This document shows, piece after piece, positions 18,520 through 27,700 of a stretch of 64,000 bases of DNA (the stretch's first letter is position 1; each line of letters starts with the position of its first letter). Source of the stretch: JADLDB01 sp040755835. Lineage in GTDB: Bacteria > Myxococcota > Myxococcia > Myxococcales > Myxococcaceae. Made by a program: the position numbers and the translations under genes. The stretch spans positions 106,599 to 170,598 of the forward strand of contig JBFMAB010000004.1 of NCBI GenBank assembly GCA_040755835.1, read 5' to 3'. A model generated the notes under the pieces. It had not been told where the DNA came from. It did no database searches and saw only the letters and a list, made by a program, of their open reading frames with translations.

Positions 18520-19227
18520 TCAACCCTCCGCGCTTCGCTTGATGGCCCCGAGGTCTCGCACGAGGACACCCGACGGCTGTTGGATGATCCACCCCTTCTT
18601 GCGCCACGAGCTCATGTGGCGGCTCGCCGACTCGAGCGTGGTGGCGGCCAGGGAGGCGAGGTCTTCGCGGCGCAGCCGCACCGGCACGAGGATGCCGCCG
18701 GGGAACGGCTCGCCGAAGCGCTCGGTGAGGCTGACCAGCACGCGCGCGAGCCGCTGCTCGACGCCACCGGCGGACAGCGCCTCCACGTGCCGGCTGAGCC
18801 GCAGCACCTGCCGCGCGAGGTCCAGCGACAGCGCGACGGCCATCGACGGGCGCCGCTCGAGCAGCGTGCGCAGGGTGTGCGTGGGGATGAGCAGCACCCG
18901 CGCGCGGCGAAAACAGCGCACCTGGAACTGGTAGGTGGCGCCCAGCGTCAGCGCGACCTCGCCGAGCACGTCGCCCGGGCCCGCCACGTCGACGATGACG
19001 TCGCGGCGCCGCTGCTGCCGCACCACCGACAGCCGGCCCGACAGCACGATGCCGAGGTGCTCGGCCTTCTGGCCTTCGAGCCACAGCACGTCGCGCGCCG
19101 ACAGCACGGTGTGACGCGCGTGGGCCAGCACATGCGCGCGGTCCTCGGCGCTCAGCGCGGAGAAGATGGGGACTTTGGAGAGGACTTGCAGGTCCTCGGC
19201 ACGGGGGCGATCTCGCACGGCACGCAC
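18520..19227 (-). CDS. Crp/Fnr-family transcription regulator
   Basis: About 235 residues if translation starts at the GTG at 19227; other in-frame GTGs (19218, 19245, 19281) are equally possible. A cyclic-nucleotide-binding-type beta barrel starts with VLSKVPIFSALSAEDRAHVL, continues with LGIVLSGRLSVVRQ and PGDVLGEVALTLGA, and leads through a long dimer helix into a helix-turn-helix domain (REDLASLAATTLESASRHMS) and a wing. There are no Fnr-type N-terminal Cys, and the cAMP-contacting RxS motif is not obvious, so the ligand is unknown. Upstream of a lipoprotein gene whose start touches its stop. Confidence 0.9.
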   Translation of the reverse strand: MRAVRDRPRAEDLQVLSKVPIFSALSAEDRAHVLAHARHTVLSARDVLWLEGQKAEHLGIVLSGRLSVVRQQRRRDVIVDVAGPGDVLGEVALTLGATYQFQVRCFRRARVLLIPTHTLRTLLERRPSMAVALSLDLARQVLRLSRHVEALSAGGVEQRLARVLVSLTERFGEPFPGGILVPVRLRREDLASLAATTLESASRHMSSWRKKGWIIQQPSGVLVRDLGAIKRSAEG

Positions 19228-19343
19228 CTTAGTCCGAAGGCGCACGAATGCGACTCGCCGACGCTGTCCAGACGACGGCACGGAGCCGGTGTACCAGCCG
19301 CGCCCCCGCGCCCGCTGTGATGACCGTCAACGACGCGGCGGCT

Positions 19344-20333
19344 TCACTCACGCGCCTTCATCGCGCGCTCCATCGCGTCGAGGCGGCCCTGCACGAAGAG
19401 CTGCTCCCGCCCGCTCAAGGCCTCCACGGCGGCCGGCGCCGGTGGCGTCGGCGGCAGCTTGATGGTGAGGTTCGTGTACTGCCCCACCTTCATGTAGCGG
19501 AACACCTCGCCGTCGAGCGCGCCCTCGACGGGCGCGAACACCTGCTGCCACGCGCGGTCGGGCCCCCACTCGGCCAGGTACGCCATGTACTGCGCGAGCT
19601 CGCGCGCGCGGCTGTTGCGCGCGTAGTGCAGGAAGGCCCAGCTCAGCCCGTACAGCCCGGCCACCGTCGCCTCGCGCTGGTTCATCGAGTCGCAAGCGAG
19701 CATGTCCTTGATGTCGAGCGACCGGTACTCGCGGTACGCGCGGTACGCGTCGAGGTTGGGCTCGCCGACCTGCACCGTGTCGCCGTCCAGCCAGCGGTAG
19801 GTCTCGAGGTACTGCGCGAGCCCTTCGGCGAACCACTTCGGCTGCCGCGGGAAGTACCGGCTGATGATGGCGTGGGCCAATTCGTGCTGCAGCACCGACT
19901 GCGTGCCCTCGTAGTTGATCTCCGTGCGGACGAACCAGCGATCCGGCGGGCCGTAGAGGCACAGCGTCACCTCCTCGGGCTCGGTGAAGGCGAAGCCCCA
20001 GGTGCGCTTGCCGTAGCGGCGCTCGAACTCCATGCCGTCGCGCAGCGCGATGGCGGTGAGGCGGCGCTGCACCAGCACCGGCGCGCGGCCGAACATCGCC
20101 TTGAGGCCCACCAGCGACTGCGCCAGCAGCTGCGCGGCGCGCTCGGCGTCGGCGGCGTCGTGGTCGGTGTACAGCACGAAGTCCGCCGTCTTCACCTGCC
20201 GCCAGCCAGGCGCCGTCGCGGGCGGCGCGTCGAAGGACAGCACCTTCCGCTTCAGGTCGCCCGCCCCCGTCGACGTCACGCACCCCAGACCGCCCAGCAC
20301 CGCCAGCAGCAACGCTCCGTTTCCTCGCGTCAT
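19344..20333 (-). CDS. Lipoprotein with zinc metallopeptidase (MA clan) motif
   Basis: 329 residues. Lipoprotein signal ending in GGLGC. Near residue 185 comes LQHELAHAII, an HExxH zinc site, followed 16 residues later by KWFAEGLAQYLE, supplying the third ligand Glu in a WFAEG context. This arrangement is typical of the peptidase_MA-like group. After it come TPR-like helical segments (GLYGLSWAFLHYARN, then MAYLAEWG). So it is a probable gluzincin-type peptidase held in the membrane; the substrate is unknown. It stands alone between the Crp-type gene and crcB and faces crcB head-to-head across about 110 bp. Confidence 0.78.
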   Translation of the reverse strand: MTRGNGALLLAVLGGLGCVTSTGAGDLKRKVLSFDAPPATAPGWRQVKTADFVLYTDHDAADAERAAQLLAQSLVGLKAMFGRAPVLVQRRLTAIALRDGMEFERRYGKRTWGFAFTEPEEVTLCLYGPPDRWFVRTEINYEGTQSVLQHELAHAIISRYFPRQPKWFAEGLAQYLETYRWLDGDTVQVGEPNLDAYRAYREYRSLDIKDMLACDSMNQREATVAGLYGLSWAFLHYARNSRARELAQYMAYLAEWGPDRAWQQVFAPVEGALDGEVFRYMKVGQYTNLTIKLPPTPPAPAAVEALSGREQLFVQGRLDAMERAMKARE

Positions 20334-20442
20334 GGGCCCGTTCTACCACCAACCCCAAAACCACCACATCGCTCATTCAGCGCGAAGGCACGACCGGCGG
20401 GACCGTTGGAGTTCACTCAGGCCCTGTGGCAGATGCCGGTCC

Positions 20443-20835
20443 ATGGAGCGCTTCCTGTGGGTGTGCCTCGGCGGGGCGTTGGGCAGCGGCATTCGCTACC
20501 TCGTCGCCACGTGGGCACAGGAGAAGTACGGCCTCGACTTCCCGTGGGGCACGCTGACCGTCAACGTCACGGGCTGCTTCCTCATCGGCCTCGTCATGCA
20601 GCTGGTGCTGACCGTGGCCGACTTCCCGCCCAACCTGCGCTTCGGGTTGGTGGCAGGTTTCCTCGGCGGCCTCACCACCTACTCGGCCTTCGCATGGGAG
20701 ACCGCGAAGCTCGCGTCCGACGGCGCGCGCGGCGTGGCGCTGGTGAACTTCGCGCTCACCACGGTGGCCGGCTTCGCCGCCGTGGGCCTCGGCCTGACGC
20801 TCGCGAAGCTGCTGGTGAAGCCGGCGGCCGGCTAG
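20443..20835 (+). CDS. crcB: Fluoride exporter CrcB/Fluc
   Basis: 130 residues with four predicted membrane helices. Family marks: GGALGSGIRYL in helix 1, LTVNVTGCFLIG in helix 2 (the Asn is the conserved polar residue), and GGLTTYSAFAWE in helix 3, matching the GG-TT-S-F phenylalanine-box signature. Fluc channels work as dual-topology dimers that let fluoride leak out of the cell. A fluoride riboswitch often precedes crcB, but I could not find its conserved pseudoknot in the 109 bp upstream. The stop codon TAG lies in a CTAG that also provides the stop of the opposing gene at 20832. Confidence 0.93.
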   Translation: MERFLWVCLGGALGSGIRYLVATWAQEKYGLDFPWGTLTVNVTGCFLIGLVMQLVLTVADFPPNLRFGLVAGFLGGLTTYSAFAWETAKLASDGARGVALVNFALTTVAGFAAVGLGLTLAKLLVKPAAG

Positions 20836-21827
20836 AAGAGGCTGGCGCCCAGCGAGACGCCGGCAATGAAGCCCTGTGGCTGGCGGCCCTCCAGCGTGTC
20901 CAGCAGCGCGCGGTCGACCGCGGCGCCGTCGTCCCGCGAGACGTTCTCGGACGCGAGGCGGAAGCCCCAGCCGAGGAAGACGTCGGCCACCAGCCACTTC
21001 AGCAGCTGCTGGCGGTAGCCGAGCATCGGCGCCACCGACAGCGTCGACTTGAGCTGCACCGCCACCGGCGCGCCGGCGCGCGTCACCGTCGCGCCTTCGC
21101 CAAGCGAGATGTACCCGTCCAACTCGGCGTACAGCCCCAGCAGGTCGAGGCCGAACGGGTACACGCGCACGCCCGGCGCCACGCGCGGGCCCCACGAGCT
21201 GTAGCCGGCGGCGAAGGTGAGGCCGATGTAGCCGAAGGGGTTCAGCACGAGGCGCCCCCCCACGAAACCCGCGGGCGTGTTGAGGCCGCCCACCACGGAC
21301 ACGTCGATGCGGCTCCACTCGCGCGGCGGCGGTGCCTTCAGCTTGAAGGGCCCCGGCCGCCCGTCGATGGTGGGCTCCGGCGTGGTGGGCTGCAACGCGC
21401 CCTCGGCGGCCGCCACCTGCGCCTGCTGCAAGAGCGCCCGCGCGCGCAGCACCACCGTGCGCACCATGGCGCGCGCCGTCTGCGGGCCCACCTCGATGCG
21501 CTGGAGGTCCACCACCACCCGGTCCTTGAGCGCCGGCGGCGTCGTGGTGGCCAGCTCGAAGCTCACGTGAAAGCCCGACTCGTCCTGCGTACCCCTCACC
21601 GCCACCACCACCTCGGCGTCGTACTCGGGCACCAGCACCAGCGCGGGCTCGGCGGCCACCGCTTCTTCGGCAAAGGCCGGGCGCAGCGCGGCGTCGAGCT
21701 GGAAGGGGTGCAGGCCGGTGCTGGCCGGGTCCGCCCTCCGCACCGACAACCTCGGCACCAGCTCGGCCTGCGCCAGCGCCGGCAGCGGGAGCAACGCCAA
21801 CAAGGACGCCAGCAGGGACGCGCGCAT
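20832..21827 (-). CDS. Outer-membrane-type exported protein, unknown function
   Basis: 331 residues. Cleavable signal peptide (LLALLPLPALAQA, Ala-x-Ala site). The N-terminal 150 residues are a mixed domain with alternating strands (VVVAVRGTQDESGFHVSFEL). Residues 175-331 consist of repeated amphipathic strands with aromatic girdles (GYIGLTFAAGYSSWGPRV, LGWGFRLASEN) and end in Phe (GASLF), as in small outer-membrane beta-barrels. No family recognised. Convergent with crcB; the two stop codons share the palindrome CTAG. Confidence 0.68.
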   Translation of the reverse strand: MRASLLASLLALLPLPALAQAELVPRLSVRRADPASTGLHPFQLDAALRPAFAEEAVAAEPALVLVPEYDAEVVVAVRGTQDESGFHVSFELATTTPPALKDRVVVDLQRIEVGPQTARAMVRTVVLRARALLQQAQVAAAEGALQPTTPEPTIDGRPGPFKLKAPPPREWSRIDVSVVGGLNTPAGFVGGRLVLNPFGYIGLTFAAGYSSWGPRVAPGVRVYPFGLDLLGLYAELDGYISLGEGATVTRAGAPVAVQLKSTLSVAPMLGYRQQLLKWLVADVFLGWGFRLASENVSRDDGAAVDRALLDTLEGRQPQGFIAGVSLGASLF

Positions 21828-21895
21828 ACCCGATGGCTATGGCCAAAGCGCCTGCCTGACAAGCGTCCTCGCCTCGCGCGCGCCGCCGGGCCCCG

Positions 21896-21901
21896 TGCTA
21901 G
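21896..21901 (+). promoter_or_regulatory. Candidate -10 element (TGCTAG)
   Basis: GTGCTAGGAG precedes the ATG at 21914 by 12 bases. It is one of a set of TGCTA-type sequences just before gene starts in this window. The GGAG inside it can also serve as a ribosome site. No good -35 was found. Confidence 0.3.
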
Positions 21902-21913
21902 GAGCCGCGCCGA

Positions 21914-23137
21914 ATGCACCTCGCGCTCACCGTCGCCCTGCTGCTGACCCAGGCCCCCACTCCCCAGACGCCGCCGCCCGGCGGAGACGCGCTGGACTTC
22001 ACCGCCGAAGCGAAGCTGCTGTTCCGCGTGGTGGCGTGCGGCGACGACTCGCCGCTGCCGGCCCACCTCGACGCGAAGGTGGTGGAGGCGCACTGCAAGG
22101 AGATGCAGCGCCGCTACGGCGTGTACCGCGAGACGTGGGTGAAGCAGGCGTCGCCCTTCATCCAGGCGCTGAAGCCCGCCGGGCTGCCCACCACCGTGGT
22201 GTACCCGTTCGGCGGCGGCGACCTCATCAGCGCGCTCACCACGTACCCGGAGGCCCGCGACATCACCACCCTGTCGCTGGAGCACGCGGGCGATCCGCGC
22301 CGCGTCCACGGCCTCGACAAGAAGCAGCTCGAGGCGTCGCTGGCGCTCATCCGCCAGACGTCGTCGGGCCTGCTGGTGGCGAACGACTCCAAGACGGTCA
22401 ACCTCATGAAGGGCCAGCAGGGCGAGTTGCCCGGCCAGCTGTCCTTCTTCCTCATCGCGCTGGCGGTGCACGGCTTCGAGCCGGTGTCACTCAAGTACGT
22501 GAAGGTGAACCCCGACGGCAGCCTGCGCTACCTGACGCAGGCCGAGCTGGACGCCACCGAGACCCAGACGGCGGAGCTGTTGCACAAGAAATGGGTGCCG
22601 CCGGACTTCTCGGCGGCCTTCGACAACCTCGAGCTCGTCTTCGTGAAGAAGGGCGAGGACCCGAAGACGGCGGCCCGCGTGCACCGCCACTTCCCGCAGA
22701 ACCTCGATGACGACCACTTCGGCAAGGACACCGCGATGCAGGCGTACCTGAACGGCAAGCGGCCGGTGGTCGCCATGACGAAGGCCGCCAGCTACCTGCT
22801 GTGGCGCGACAACTTCTCCACCATCCGCAACTGGCTGCTCTCGAACATGGAGTTCATGGTGTCGGACTCCACCGGCATCCCCCCGAAGTACGCGAAGGCG
22901 GCGGGCTTCACGCAGGAGGCCTTCGGCACCTTCGAGGAGTCCTTCCTCGGCGCCAGCCCGAAGGCGAACGAGGACTTCCGCGCGTTGTGGAAGAAGGCGA
23001 AGCCACTGCCCTTCCGCTACGGCTACCTCGACAAGAAGCTGCACAAGCACATGCTCATCACCCGGCGCGACGGCGTTCCGGCCCCGGGGAAGCCGGAGCC
23101 CGCGCCGGCGCCGGCCCCGGCCCCGGAAGTGAAGTAG
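21914..23137 (+). CDS. Conserved exported protein, unknown function
   Basis: 407 residues. Short hydrophobic N-terminus (HLALTVALLLTQA) acting as signal peptide, a Pro-rich spacer, then a soluble alpha/beta domain. Visible blocks include PTTVVYPFGGGDLISALTTY, ARDITTLSLEHAGD, and NFSTIRNWLLSNMEFMVSDS, and the protein ends in an Ala-Pro repeat tail (PAPAPAPAPEVK). The YPFGGGD and SLEHAGD pattern resembles a known but uncharacterised group of secreted proteins; I do not recognise a catalytic centre. The next gene, a serine hydrolase, follows after 14 bp and may be cotranscribed. Confidence 0.6.
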   Translation: MHLALTVALLLTQAPTPQTPPPGGDALDFTAEAKLLFRVVACGDDSPLPAHLDAKVVEAHCKEMQRRYGVYRETWVKQASPFIQALKPAGLPTTVVYPFGGGDLISALTTYPEARDITTLSLEHAGDPRRVHGLDKKQLEASLALIRQTSSGLLVANDSKTVNLMKGQQGELPGQLSFFLIALAVHGFEPVSLKYVKVNPDGSLRYLTQAELDATETQTAELLHKKWVPPDFSAAFDNLELVFVKKGEDPKTAARVHRHFPQNLDDDHFGKDTAMQAYLNGKRPVVAMTKAASYLLWRDNFSTIRNWLLSNMEFMVSDSTGIPPKYAKAAGFTQEAFGTFEESFLGASPKANEDFRALWKKAKPLPFRYGYLDKKLHKHMLITRRDGVPAPGKPEPAPAPAPAPEVK

Positions 23138-23151
23138 CGTCGACCGCCGCG

Positions 23152-23946
23152 ATGTGGCTCGCGCTCACCGCCTTCGCGCTTTCACAGGTGCCGCCGGCGG
23201 ACCTCGAGACGACGACGCCTGCGCGCGAGCTGGTCGCCCGCACCCGCGCCACCGAATACGTCGACATGCTGCTCGACGACGGGCGCTACCAGCGCTTCGG
23301 CACGTCGCAGGGCCCGGTGCACGTGTGGCGCCCGCGCCGCTACCGCCCGGTCGACGCGGCGACGGTGGTGTACGTGCACGGCTTCTACACGGACGTCGAT
23401 CGCGCGGTGGCGGACCACGCGCTGACGCGGCAGTTCCGCGATTCCGGCCGCAATGCGCTCTTCATCGTGCCCGAGGCGCGCAGCTGGCGGACGGACCCGG
23501 TCTACTGGCCCGACCTCGAGGGACTGCTGTCCACCGTCGAGCAGCGGCTCAAGCTGAAGCGCCCGAAGGGGCCCCTCGTCGTCGTGGGGCACTCCGGCGC
23601 GTACAAAACGGTGGCCGGGTGGCTCAAGCACCCGGCGCTCAAGCAGGTCATCCTCATCGACGGGCTGTACGGCAACGACGACGACTACCGCGAGTGGGTC
23701 ACGGCCGAGGCGCCGGGCCCGCGGCAGCTCGTGCTGGTGGGCTTCGACACGCAACAGCGCGTCGAGTGGTTCGCGAGGCGCCACGGGCAGACGGTACGTC
23801 TCGACACGCTGCCCTGGCTGTACGATGAATTGCCGTCGGCGGTGCGCAAGGCGCCGGTGCTGGCGGTGCAGTCCGAGCGGCTCGACCACATGCAGCTCGT
23901 CACCGACGGGCGGCTGTTGCCGTGGCTGTTGCACGCGCTGCGGTGA
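23152..23946 (+). CDS. Exported alpha/beta hydrolase
   Basis: 264 residues from the ATG at 23152. A short signal peptide (WLALTAFALSQVPPA) precedes an alpha/beta hydrolase core: VVYVHGFYTDVD gives the HG oxyanion segment, LVVVGHSGAYKTVAG holds the nucleophile in G-H-S-G, VILIDGLYGN lies on the acidic strand, and LDHMQLV near the end gives the likely catalytic His. The triad therefore seems complete. The substrate is unknown; in the periplasm it could act on an ester or amide. Second gene after the conserved exported protein at 21914. Confidence 0.78.
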   Translation: MWLALTAFALSQVPPADLETTTPARELVARTRATEYVDMLLDDGRYQRFGTSQGPVHVWRPRRYRPVDAATVVYVHGFYTDVDRAVADHALTRQFRDSGRNALFIVPEARSWRTDPVYWPDLEGLLSTVEQRLKLKRPKGPLVVVGHSGAYKTVAGWLKHPALKQVILIDGLYGNDDDYREWVTAEAPGPRQLVLVGFDTQQRVEWFARRHGQTVRLDTLPWLYDELPSAVRKAPVLAVQSERLDHMQLVTDGRLLPWLLHALR

Positions 23947-23951
23947 GGGCG

Positions 23952-24457
23952 ATGGCGAACTGTCCTGGCTGCCGGAAGACGTTGCAGCCGTTCTGGGTGC
24001 CCGCGCGCGGCGGCGGCGCCGAGCTGGAGTTGACCGCTGCAACGACTGCGGCGGCGTGTGGTTCGATGCGGCGGAGGTGGAGCGCGCGACGGGCGAGCGC
24101 CTCTCGGCGCCAGGCGGGGCCACGCGGCGCACGTGTCCGCGCTGCCGCGCGGCGCTGGCGCAGGCCACGCTGGGCGCGCGCATCGCGGTGGAGGCGTGCG
24201 CGAGCTGCCAGGGCGCCTTCCTCGAGGCGCGCGACCTCGACGCGCTCGCGAAGGCCTCGACGACGAGGGCGCCTCCGGGCACGGGCTTCGTGTGTGAAGG
24301 CTGTGGGCAGCGCCGGCCCTTCAGCGAGGGGCAGCCGACGCTGACGGCCCTGGTGTGCGCGGCGTGCGCGACGCCCGACGCGCCGACGGCGGAAGAGAAG
24401 CCCGCGGCCTCCCGCTCCGTCTTCTCGCGCTTCGTCGGCTGGCTGTCCGGCGAGTGA
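23952..24457 (+). pseudogene. Zinc-ribbon (TFIIB-type) protein, frameshifted
   Basis: The N-terminus (ATG at 23952: MANCPGCRKTLQPFW) carries the first Cys-x2-Cys of a zf-TFIIB ribbon. The second Cys pair and conserved tail (DRCNDCGGVWFDAAEVERA) lie in another frame beginning at about 24030. To join them one base must be gained, or a -1 shift must occur, in the GC-repeat tract at 24001-24032. Downstream, a second ribbon (CPRCRAAL, CASCQGAFL) and a third Cys set (CEGCGQ, CAACA) are in frame to the stop at 24457. Without the shift the 5' part runs into a meaningless frame. Either an assembly error, a decayed gene, or real frameshifting. The family is usually a small metal-binding protein of unknown role. 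Confidence 0.65.
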
Positions 24458-24753
24458 GTGGCGGCCGGCCTCGGGTGGAGGGCGTGCGGGAAAGTCGGTG
24501 ACGCGGCCGTGCCCATCCCGGTGAGCCCCTCGGCACCATCGGAAGACCGTCACCGGTCTCGCAGCGCGCCGTCCCCGCCACGTCAAAGAACGCTGGAGGG
24601 GCGGTCCCGGCGCAGGGACACGGCGGCCCACGCACAGCAGGTGGTCGTGCCACGTCGCGCTCGTCTCGACGTGCTGGGCCCACCGCGCGCACGCGAAGCC
24701 GTCGACCGACCCGGGAGAGCTCAACACAGCCCGCCCCCCAGCCCTGTCCGCGC

Positions 24754-27700
24754 CTACGACCGCCGACGCCGCCGCAGGAGCGCCAGCAGGCCGAGCAGCA
24801 TCGCCGGCCCACCGGAGAGGTCGACGCTGGAGCAGCCCTGCTTCACCGGCGGCCTCGACACCTCGATGGCCAGCGACGACAGCCCGGTGGCGTTGGCCGC
24901 GTCGCGCGCCTCGACGACGAAGGTCCACAGGCCCTCGGCACCCTCGGCGGCGACGGTGCCGGACAGCGCGCCCTCAGCGCTCAGCGAGACACCGGGCGGC
25001 AGCGCGCCGCTCACCACCGCGTACGTCACGGCGGCCGACGGGCTGACGGTCAGCCGGCCCTCGATGGTGTCCCCCGCGTACAGCGGCGTGGGCACGCCCT
25101 CCATCGCGATGCGGTAGCGCGGCGGGTACACCGTCAACGCGTAGGCCATCGAGTCGCCGCGGCCGGACGCGTCCTGCACCGACACCGTGAAGTTGAACAG
25201 GCCCGCACGCTGCGGCCGCCCGGACAGCGTGATGAGCTCCGTCTGCTCCGTCACCGACAGGCCGTCGGGCAGGCTGCCCGTCACCGTCCACTTGAGCGGC
25301 TTGGCCAGCGGCGAGCCGTCGGCGTTCTGCACCGCGATGTCCTGCAGGTAGTCCTGCCCGGTGAGGCCCGGCGCGAGGGACAGCGTCCGGAAGAAGATGC
25401 TGCCCGCCGGCACCAGGCGCACCACCAGCGCCTGTGAAGCGCGGCCGCCCGTCGAGTCCGTCACCTCGACCGTGACGTTGGTGTTGCCGTTCGGCACGCC
25501 GCGCGGCGAGCCGGAAATGACGCCGTCGGCCGACAACGTGAGGCCGCTGGGCAGTGTGCCCGCCGAGAGCCGCCAGGTATACGGCCGCGCCCCGCCCGCC
25601 GCGCCCAGCGCAAACGAGAAGACGGTGCTGGGGGAGTTGACGACGGCCGGCAGCGACGTCGTGGTGATGATGACCTGCGTCGTGGGCGGCAGCACCCGCA
25701 TCGCCAGGCGCCTCACCGCCTGCCGGCCGGCGTTCTCGAGTTTCACCGTGAAGGACGCGACCTCGGGCGTGGTGGGCGTGCCGGACAGCGTGCCGTCGCT
25801 GGAGGACAACGTCAGCCACGCGGGCGCCGGGCCCTGGCTGGTGTCGATGCTCCACGTCGACGCGCCCATCTCGCCCACCGCCGCCAGCCGGAACTGGTAC
25901 GGCAGGCCCACGGTCGCGTCCGGCAGCGCGGAGGTGGCGATGCGCAACGACGAGGCGGCCACCGGCAGTGGCTGCGAGGGCAGGGCGTTGTTGGCGCGGT
26001 CCAGGTCGGCCACCAGCGCCTGGGGATCGATGATGCAACCGATGAAGTAGGTGCCCGGCGCCATCGAGGCCGGCAGGCGCACCAGCTCGGTCTTCGAGTC
26101 CGACGCGTCGCGCGCCAGCGTCACCGAGCCCTCGGCGCTCGAGGCACCCGTCGACGGGTCGATGATCTCCAGCGGGATGTCGTCGGGCGTGATGATGTCG
26201 TTGACCGACGCGACGTAGCGGTACGCCGCCGCCGGCGCGGCCAGCGTGCCCACGTTGCGCAGCGTACGCACCACCGGCACCGTCTCGCCCACGCCCGCCG
26301 ACGCCGGCGCGGTCAGTTGCGCCACCATCAGGTCCGCGCCGGGCGCCGTCACACGCACCGGGCCCACCGTGAGGTTGTTGTTGCCCTTGTTCGTCTCGTA
26401 CACGGAGCCGCGCGAGTCGGTGACGAGGAAGAAATAGTACTGGCCGGTCGTGAAGGCCGCGCCCGCGCGGTCCACCAGCGGCAGCGGGCAGTTCAGCGTG
26501 TACGTCGCCGGCACGCCGCCCGTCGCGAGCTGCGTCACCTGCTGCTCGCACACGAGCGTATCCGACAAGAGCGACAGCGTGGCGTCCGTGGACACCACGA
26601 GCGCGACATAGAAGTTGTTCGCGTTGGCGCCGCCCTGGTTCGACACGCGCACCGTCGCGCGCGCGGGCTCGCCGAAACGGCCGGCGCGAATCGACAGGCC
26701 CGTCGCCGGGTCGACGAAATCGGCGAACTCCGCCACCAGGTCCGCGCGGGTGATGGTGACCTGCCCGCCCGACGCGACGACGTTGTTCGTCTCGAGCGCC
26801 TCGGTCAGCAGGTTGTTCGGGTCGATCTGCAAGAGGTAGTAGAACGTCCCGTTGGGCGACGCCGCCGGCATGGTGACGGCCACCGACTCGGCCACCGTCT
26901 CACCGCCCGTCACGTTGCGCGTGCCGGTGTGGATGACAAAGTCGTTCGCGTCCAGCGTGGTGTTGGCCGACAGGAGGATGCGGTACTCCACCGGGCCCGG
27001 CGCCGTGGTGCCGCGGTTGCGCCAGTTCACCTGGATGTTGTCGACGTTGCCGCCGCCCGACGCCGATACGCCGCTAATGCTGGCGGCCACCAGGTCGAGG
27101 CCCGACACGAAGGTGTCCACCGTGGCGCCGACGTTGTTGAGCTCGCTCGCCTCCATCACCACGTTCGTCGAGTCCACCTCGAACAGCACGTAGTACGCGC
27201 CCTGCGCCGGCGGCGTGGTGGTGGCCGCGGCGGTGTTGATGGTGGTGACCGACGTGGGGCCGAGGCTGACCGGCCCGCCGGAAGCCACCAGCTGGTCGCC
27301 CGCGTCCTTCACCGCGTCGAGAGACAGGTACGCGCGCCACAGCCAGCCGTTCGCCGCCGTCTGGCCGTAGTTGCGCACCTGCGCCTGCACGTCGAACGTC
27401 AGGTTGCCGTTGCCCTGCACCACCAGGTTCGACAGCGTGACGCTGGGCACGCCCAGGTCCGCCTCGACGGGCTCGCCGATGAGGATGCGCGTGCCCGCCA
27501 CCACGTCGGCGACGGTACATGCGAAGGGCGCGGTGGTGGTGCTGCTGCCGGAGCAGCAGCCCGTCTGGCTCGTCGGCGTGCAGGTCTGGCCCGCGCGCGC
27601 CATCACCATGAGGCCCTGCGTCCCGCCCGGGCCTTCGAAGCCGACCGACGCGCTGCCGGCGGTGCCAGCGCCAGAGAAGGTGCCGTAGTGCAGCACCACC

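Noticed and set aside
20334..20442. Fluoride riboswitch before crcB
   Set aside because: The conserved GG-x-GAUGG and pseudoknot partners of the crcB motif could not be placed in the 109 bp upstream.
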